Positions 60,334 through 64,000 of a stretch of 64,000 nucleotides of DNA are shown piece after piece. Made by a program: the position numbers and the translations under genes. The number at the start of each line of letters is the position of its first letter. The first letter of the stretch is position 1. Below the pieces are notes generated by a model. The model was given only the letters and a program-made list of their open reading frames with translations. It did not search any database and was not told the origin of the DNA. The stretch lies in NCBI GenBank assembly GCA_009778965.1, contig WRFE01000001.1, forward strand, positions 49,117 through 113,116. Direction: 5' to 3'. Source of the DNA: Candidatus Endomicrobium labiotermitis (GTDB taxonomy: Bacteria; Elusimicrobiota; Endomicrobiia; Endomicrobiales; Endomicrobiaceae).

Positions 60334-62961
60334 TTACTTTGCTGCGGCGCGCAGAAAGTACTTCTCAATCTCAGCGGCAATAAGAGGAACCGTAGATAAA
60401 ACTATTACTATAACCCAATGCGTAAAACTTATCTGGGTGAGATAAAACATTTCAGCCACGGGCTTTATTAAAGCGACCGCGAACAATATTCCAAACGTAA
60501 TTATCGCGCTCCAAAACAATGACGGGTTGCTCATCCAGCCCAGTTTGAAAATTGATTTCTTTATACTTCTTACGTTAAAAACGTGTATAATCGCACAAAA
60601 ACCTATAACTAGAAATGCCATGGTTTTTCCTATTTGCGCGGACGGCTCCATACCGTTTATAGCTACAAATTTACCTATATAAAAACCGATAAGCGTTGCA
60701 ATGGTAAATATTAATGACATTACCGCCAATTTTACGCCAAAACCTTGTCCAAAAACGCTTGTGTCCGAAGATATGGGTTTTCTGTCCATTATATCGTCTT
60801 CGGGCAATTCTCTGCTTAACGCAAAGCCCGGAATACCGTTTGCCACAGTGTTAATAAACAGTAACTGCAGAGCGGTCAGCGGAACACCCCAGTTAAGAGC
60901 AAAACCTAAAATCATTACCAATATTTCTGAAATGTTAGCGCTTAAAAGAAAGTAAACCGTTTTTCTTATATTGTCATACGCCGTTCTTCCTTCTTTTACA
61001 GCTGCTACAATAGTGGCAAAATTATCATCCGTCAAAATCATTTCAGCGGCATTTTTTGAAACGTCCGTGCCTGTTATACCCATAGCCGTGCCTACATTAG
61101 CGGCTTTAAGAGCAGGCGCGTCGTTTACGCCGTCGCCGGTCATCGCCACTACTTCATCATTAGCCTGCCACGCCTTGACTATTCTTATTTTATCTTCGGG
61201 GCTGACTCTGGCGTAAACTGCATACTGTCGTATATTTTTTTCAAGTTCTTCATCGCTCATATTACTGAGCTCGGTTCCGGTTATGGTTTTGTCGCCTGAC
61301 TCAAGTATTCCTATTTCCCGCGCGATGGCTGACGCGGTAACCGCGTGGTCGCCGGTTATCATTACAGTTTTTATTCCCGCTCTTTTTGCTTCCGCAACCG
61401 CATGAATACTTTCTTCCCTGGGCGGATCTATCATACCTATAAGCCCTACAAATGTCAGGTCTTTTTCCAGCTCGTCAACGCCAATATCTTTAGGAAGCTC
61501 TTCATAATGTTTTTCGGCAACGGCTATAACCCTTAAAGCCTGTCCCGCGAACTCATCATGAATTTTCATTATTTCTTCTTTAGACACGCCTTTTTTAACC
61601 GGAATTCTGTCCACCGCGCCTTTGGTTATTGAAAGATATCCGCCTGTATCAAGATGATGCACAGTAGTCATTAATTTTCTTTCGGAATCAAACGGTATTT
61701 CAAAAACCCGCGGGTATTTTTCCATCAAATCTTTTTTATTTGTCCCTTTGTCATGCAAAAGACGTATTATCGCGGTTTCGGTAGGGTCGCCTATAGCTTT
61801 TTCTTCTTCAGCTTCTTTTTTTTCTATAACCGCGTTATTTGCGAGACTCAATATAGTAAGAAGGTGCGTTTCGGCTTCGTCAAAATTATCTTCCGCTTTT
61901 TTAGTTTCGTGTCCGGCAGCCCAAACGGCTTTTATTGTCATCTGATTCTGGGTAAGCGTACCGGTTTTGTCGGAACATATAACTGACGTGTTTCCCAAAG
62001 TTTCAACAGCGCTTATTCTGCGTACCACCGCATGCCTGGCAGCCATGTTTTGAATGCCGTAAACTAAAGTCAACGTAACTATAATCATTAGCGTTTCAGG
62101 CACAGCGGCAACAGCCAAAGCAACGGCAAGCATAAGCATATCCATAGCCTGCCCGCCGCGCATAAGACCCATACCGAAAAGCAGCACGGCAGATAATAAA
62201 GCGGCAACAGTCATTACTTTTCCTATGGCAAAAAGTCTTATTTGCAAAGGAGTTTTAGTTTTTTTCGTATTATTTAAAAGACCTGCTATTTTGCCTACTT
62301 CCGTGTCCATTCCTGTGTTTACAACCACAGCCGTTGCTCTGCCGTTTGTTATAAGACAGCTTGAAAACAGCATATTCAGCCTGTCGCCTAAAGGCGCGTT
62401 TTCATCAACTTTAGCGGCAGCGTCTTTTTCCACCGACACGCTTTCGCCGGTTAAAATCGATTCGTCCACTTTTAAAGCCGCGCTTTCTATAAGCCTTGCG
62501 TCAGCCGGAATTTTGTCGCCCGCTCCCAGCACAAGTATATCGCCGGGAACAAGCAGCCTTACGTCAACTTCTTCTTTAATGCCGTTTCTTATGACAACAG
62601 TTGTGTCCGCGTTCATTTTTCTGAGCGCTTCTAAAGCTTTTTCAGCCCCTAATTCCTGACGCAGGCTTAACACGGAATTTATTATAACAATCGCCAAAAT
62701 TACTATAGGCTCAATCCAGCCTTCATTCGTTTTTAAAGCTAAAAACCCGGAAATTACTACGGCCGACAAAAGGATTATTGTGGTAAGGTCCGACAAAGAG
62801 CGCAGTATTTTTATAAACATACTTTCTTTTTTCTCTTCGTCAAACTCGTTGAACCCTTTTTCGTCATGCAGCTCTGATACCTGATTGGTTGTAAGCCCTT
62901 TGTGGGAATCAGTGTATAAAGCTTTCAAAATGTCTTCTATTTTATCTTGCGTCCATTTCAT
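60334..62961 (-). CDS. Cation-transporting P-type ATPase (P2A-like), copy 2
   Basis: This 875-aa paralogue of the pump at 56475-59123 has TGESVSVEK, CSDKTGTLTQNQM and TGDGVNDAPALKAANVG, all intact. M4 AVPETL and M5 NISE match copy 1. M6 reads NTVANGIPG, so the Asp that lines the Ca2+ site is replaced by Asn (codon AAC). This may alter ion choice or stoichiometry. The catalytic cycle residues are all kept, so it is not a pseudogene. Confidence 0.88.
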   Translation of the reverse strand: MKWTQDKIEDILKALYTDSHKGLTTNQVSELHDEKGFNEFDEEKKESMFIKILRSLSDLTTIILLSAVVISGFLALKTNEGWIEPIVILAIVIINSVLSLRQELGAEKALEALRKMNADTTVVIRNGIKEEVDVRLLVPGDILVLGAGDKIPADARLIESAALKVDESILTGESVSVEKDAAAKVDENAPLGDRLNMLFSSCLITNGRATAVVVNTGMDTEVGKIAGLLNNTKKTKTPLQIRLFAIGKVMTVAALLSAVLLFGMGLMRGGQAMDMLMLAVALAVAAVPETLMIIVTLTLVYGIQNMAARHAVVRRISAVETLGNTSVICSDKTGTLTQNQMTIKAVWAAGHETKKAEDNFDEAETHLLTILSLANNAVIEKKEAEEEKAIGDPTETAIIRLLHDKGTNKKDLMEKYPRVFEIPFDSERKLMTTVHHLDTGGYLSITKGAVDRIPVKKGVSKEEIMKIHDEFAGQALRVIAVAEKHYEELPKDIGVDELEKDLTFVGLIGMIDPPREESIHAVAEAKRAGIKTVMITGDHAVTASAIAREIGILESGDKTITGTELSNMSDEELEKNIRQYAVYARVSPEDKIRIVKAWQANDEVVAMTGDGVNDAPALKAANVGTAMGITGTDVSKNAAEMILTDDNFATIVAAVKEGRTAYDNIRKTVYFLLSANISEILVMILGFALNWGVPLTALQLLFINTVANGIPGFALSRELPEDDIMDRKPISSDTSVFGQGFGVKLAVMSLIFTIATLIGFYIGKFVAINGMEPSAQIGKTMAFLVIGFCAIIHVFNVRSIKKSIFKLGWMSNPSLFWSAIITFGILFAVALIKPVAEMFYLTQISFTHWVIVIVLSTVPLIAAEIEKYFLRAAAK

Positions 62962-63035
62962 CGTAACCGCCTTTAAATGTTGAGACTATGTGTTTTGTGA
63001 AAATTTTAGATTTCTATTTTCATATCTGTTAGTTT

Positions 63036-63136
63036 GTCATTGCGAGGAGGAAACTTTGTTTCCGACGCGGCAATCCAAGTTGTTATTTAAAAAAATGGAT
63101 TGTTTCTTCGCAACTTTCGTTACTCATCGCAATGAC
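63036..63136. repeat. Full type A GTCA...TGAC element
   Basis: GTCATTGCGAGGAGGAAACT opens and TACTCATCGCAATGAC closes this 101-bp unit. Its left half is the form found in frame inside the SDR gene at 10577. Confidence 0.8.
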
Positions 63137-63170
63137 GCCAAAGACAATAATTGTCCAAAGGAATGATTTC

Positions 63171-64000
63171 TTAAAAAACGCCTTCGCTATAATCTTTTAT
63201 TCTCATTATAGCATCATACTCTTCACGGGTTATTTTAGATTTTGACTTTATATCGTCTTCTTGAGAATCAGAACTTTCCGGCATAACGGATTTTCCGTCA
63301 ATTAAACCTTCTATACGTTCCGCTATATAAGAAAACAACGGATTTGACGAAATTCTGAAAAACAGATTCATATTTATTCCCAAAACTCCGCGTTCCCCTT
63401 GGGCATTCGATATAAGACCCAGATTCAAACCAAACTCATTCTTGTTTTTGGGATCAGGAGAAGAACCGTACAGAGGATCATCCTCGGGAAAAGGCAGAGA
63501 GATATGCGAAAGAGAAAAAACATCCGGCGGATATACCATTCCCAATTTCCTTGCCGCGAAATCCATTTCACCGGGCTTAGCGCTAAACTCTACGGCGCTT
63601 GAATCGCCCGGAGCCGCGTTGCCGATTATAGTCATTTTGTAACGCTGCGGCAAATCCGGCAGCATATTCGACATCATATTGATGAAAACCGGACGAACCA
63701 AAGGCAGAAACGCCGTATCGCGGTTTATGTCAAATAACACCAATTCGCTTCCGTTTTCCGGCAAATAGCCGTAAAGGTCATTTATCAGCGCCGGCGTGCT
63801 TACCGTATAATCGGTAATTGACTGAAAAGTAATAATCGGAGGAAGTTCTTTTATACGACCGTTTTTATGCAGCCTGTCTATTTGCCGTTTTCTTTCGGCA
63901 ATAAACAAACGCGCCTGTTTAACGGCATTGATAGGAAATGAATTATACTTAAACGGATTGAATTCCGGAGTTATACTAAGCCACGCGGCTTTTTCAAACC
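63171..64000 (-). CDS. Alpha/beta hydrolase, 5' partial
   Basis: The frame is open to the window edge, so about 276 C-terminal residues are visible. FNPFKYNSFPINAVKQARLF and LPPIITFQSITDYTVSTPAL are blocks I associate with serine-aminopeptidase-like alpha/beta hydrolases. The D in TDYTVS and the H in SLSHISLPFPEDDPLYG fit the catalytic Asp and His. The nucleophile Ser would lie beyond the edge. Substrate unknown. A TTG at 63908 is internal, not a start. Confidence 0.7.
   Translation of the reverse strand, partial: FEKAAWLSITPEFNPFKYNSFPINAVKQARLFIAERKRQIDRLHKNGRIKELPPIITFQSITDYTVSTPALINDLYGYLPENGSELVLFDINRDTAFLPLVRPVFINMMSNMLPDLPQRYKMTIIGNAAPGDSSAVEFSAKPGEMDFAARKLGMVYPPDVFSLSHISLPFPEDDPLYGSSPDPKNKNEFGLNLGLISNAQGERGVLGINMNLFFRISSNPLFSYIAERIEGLIDGKSVMPESSDSQEDDIKSKSKITREEYDAIMRIKDYSEGVF

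Noticed and set aside
60334-62961. Copy 2 P-type ATPase as a pseudogene because of the M6 change
   Set aside because: All catalytic motifs and the full length are intact, so divergence of ion choice is more likely.

Overview
The window is a gene-dense, AT-rich bacterial chromosome segment from a Gram-negative-type cell: there is an outer-membrane autotransporter, many lipoproteins, and periplasmic M16 and M48 proteases. The gene set (radical SAM enzymes, a PflX-like Fe-S protein, flavodoxin, a GGGtGRT protein beside a NifU/IscU-like scaffold) suits a fermentative anaerobe. My best guess is Elusimicrobiota (Endomicrobia-like). This rests on general resemblance only, because no rRNA or marker phylogeny could be run.

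Layout. 0-9 kb: rsmE (partial), mtaB, an RNase H, rmuC, a large orphan sensor kinase, a RecB-like nuclease, an M48 lipoprotein protease and a Gdt1-type exporter. 9.3-12.6 kb: bioB, a ketoacyl-reductase-like SDR and a ketosynthase behind a biotin-operator-like palindrome, then a 46-aa membrane peptide. 12.6-22.6 kb: pcrA, nadA, thiM, metW-metX, a kinase, a MATE exporter, and metY with a 300-nt leader. 22.8-31.6 kb: a lipoprotein, an autotransporter, the GGGtGRT/Fe-S scaffold pair, eno and an ftsB-like gene. 31.7-36.7 kb: an oligopeptide ABC transporter (oppABCD) split by a GIY-YIG nuclease ORF. 36.7-46.1 kb: an M16 protease pair, a PflX-like radical SAM protein, dtd, tRNA-Arg(CCG), a DUF559 nuclease ORF, def, an ACT protein and alaS. 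46.3-51.3 kb: an OlsF-like acyltransferase, ppk1 and a CYTH protein. 51.4-55.1 kb: a secreted flavodoxin and an arsenic operon (arsR, a thioredoxin-like/ArsM fusion, a permease) with a clear operator. 55.3-64 kb: a carbonic anhydrase, a PEBP protein, two paralogous P-type ATPases flanking an SDR, and a partial hydrolase.

The most striking feature is a superfamily of dispersed hairpin elements that begin GTCA and end TGAC, with roughly 25 copies or half-copies in 64 kb. Several full units are exactly 82 bp although their stems differ in sequence. Further repeat types accompany them: D (CCCTCTCCC palindromes), E (a 60-bp module found nested in other elements) and F (AATTACGAATT strings). Copies fill most intergenic gaps, lie in frame inside an SDR, a ketosynthase and the 5' end of oppA, and supply several stop codons. 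Two small nuclease ORFs (GIY-YIG and DUF559) each sit inside a split element. This suggests a nuclease-associated dispersal system for palindromic repeats.

Several genes (pcrA, bioB, a small lipoprotein, a peptide upstream of metY) have promoter -10 boxes placed so that their mRNAs would be nearly leaderless.
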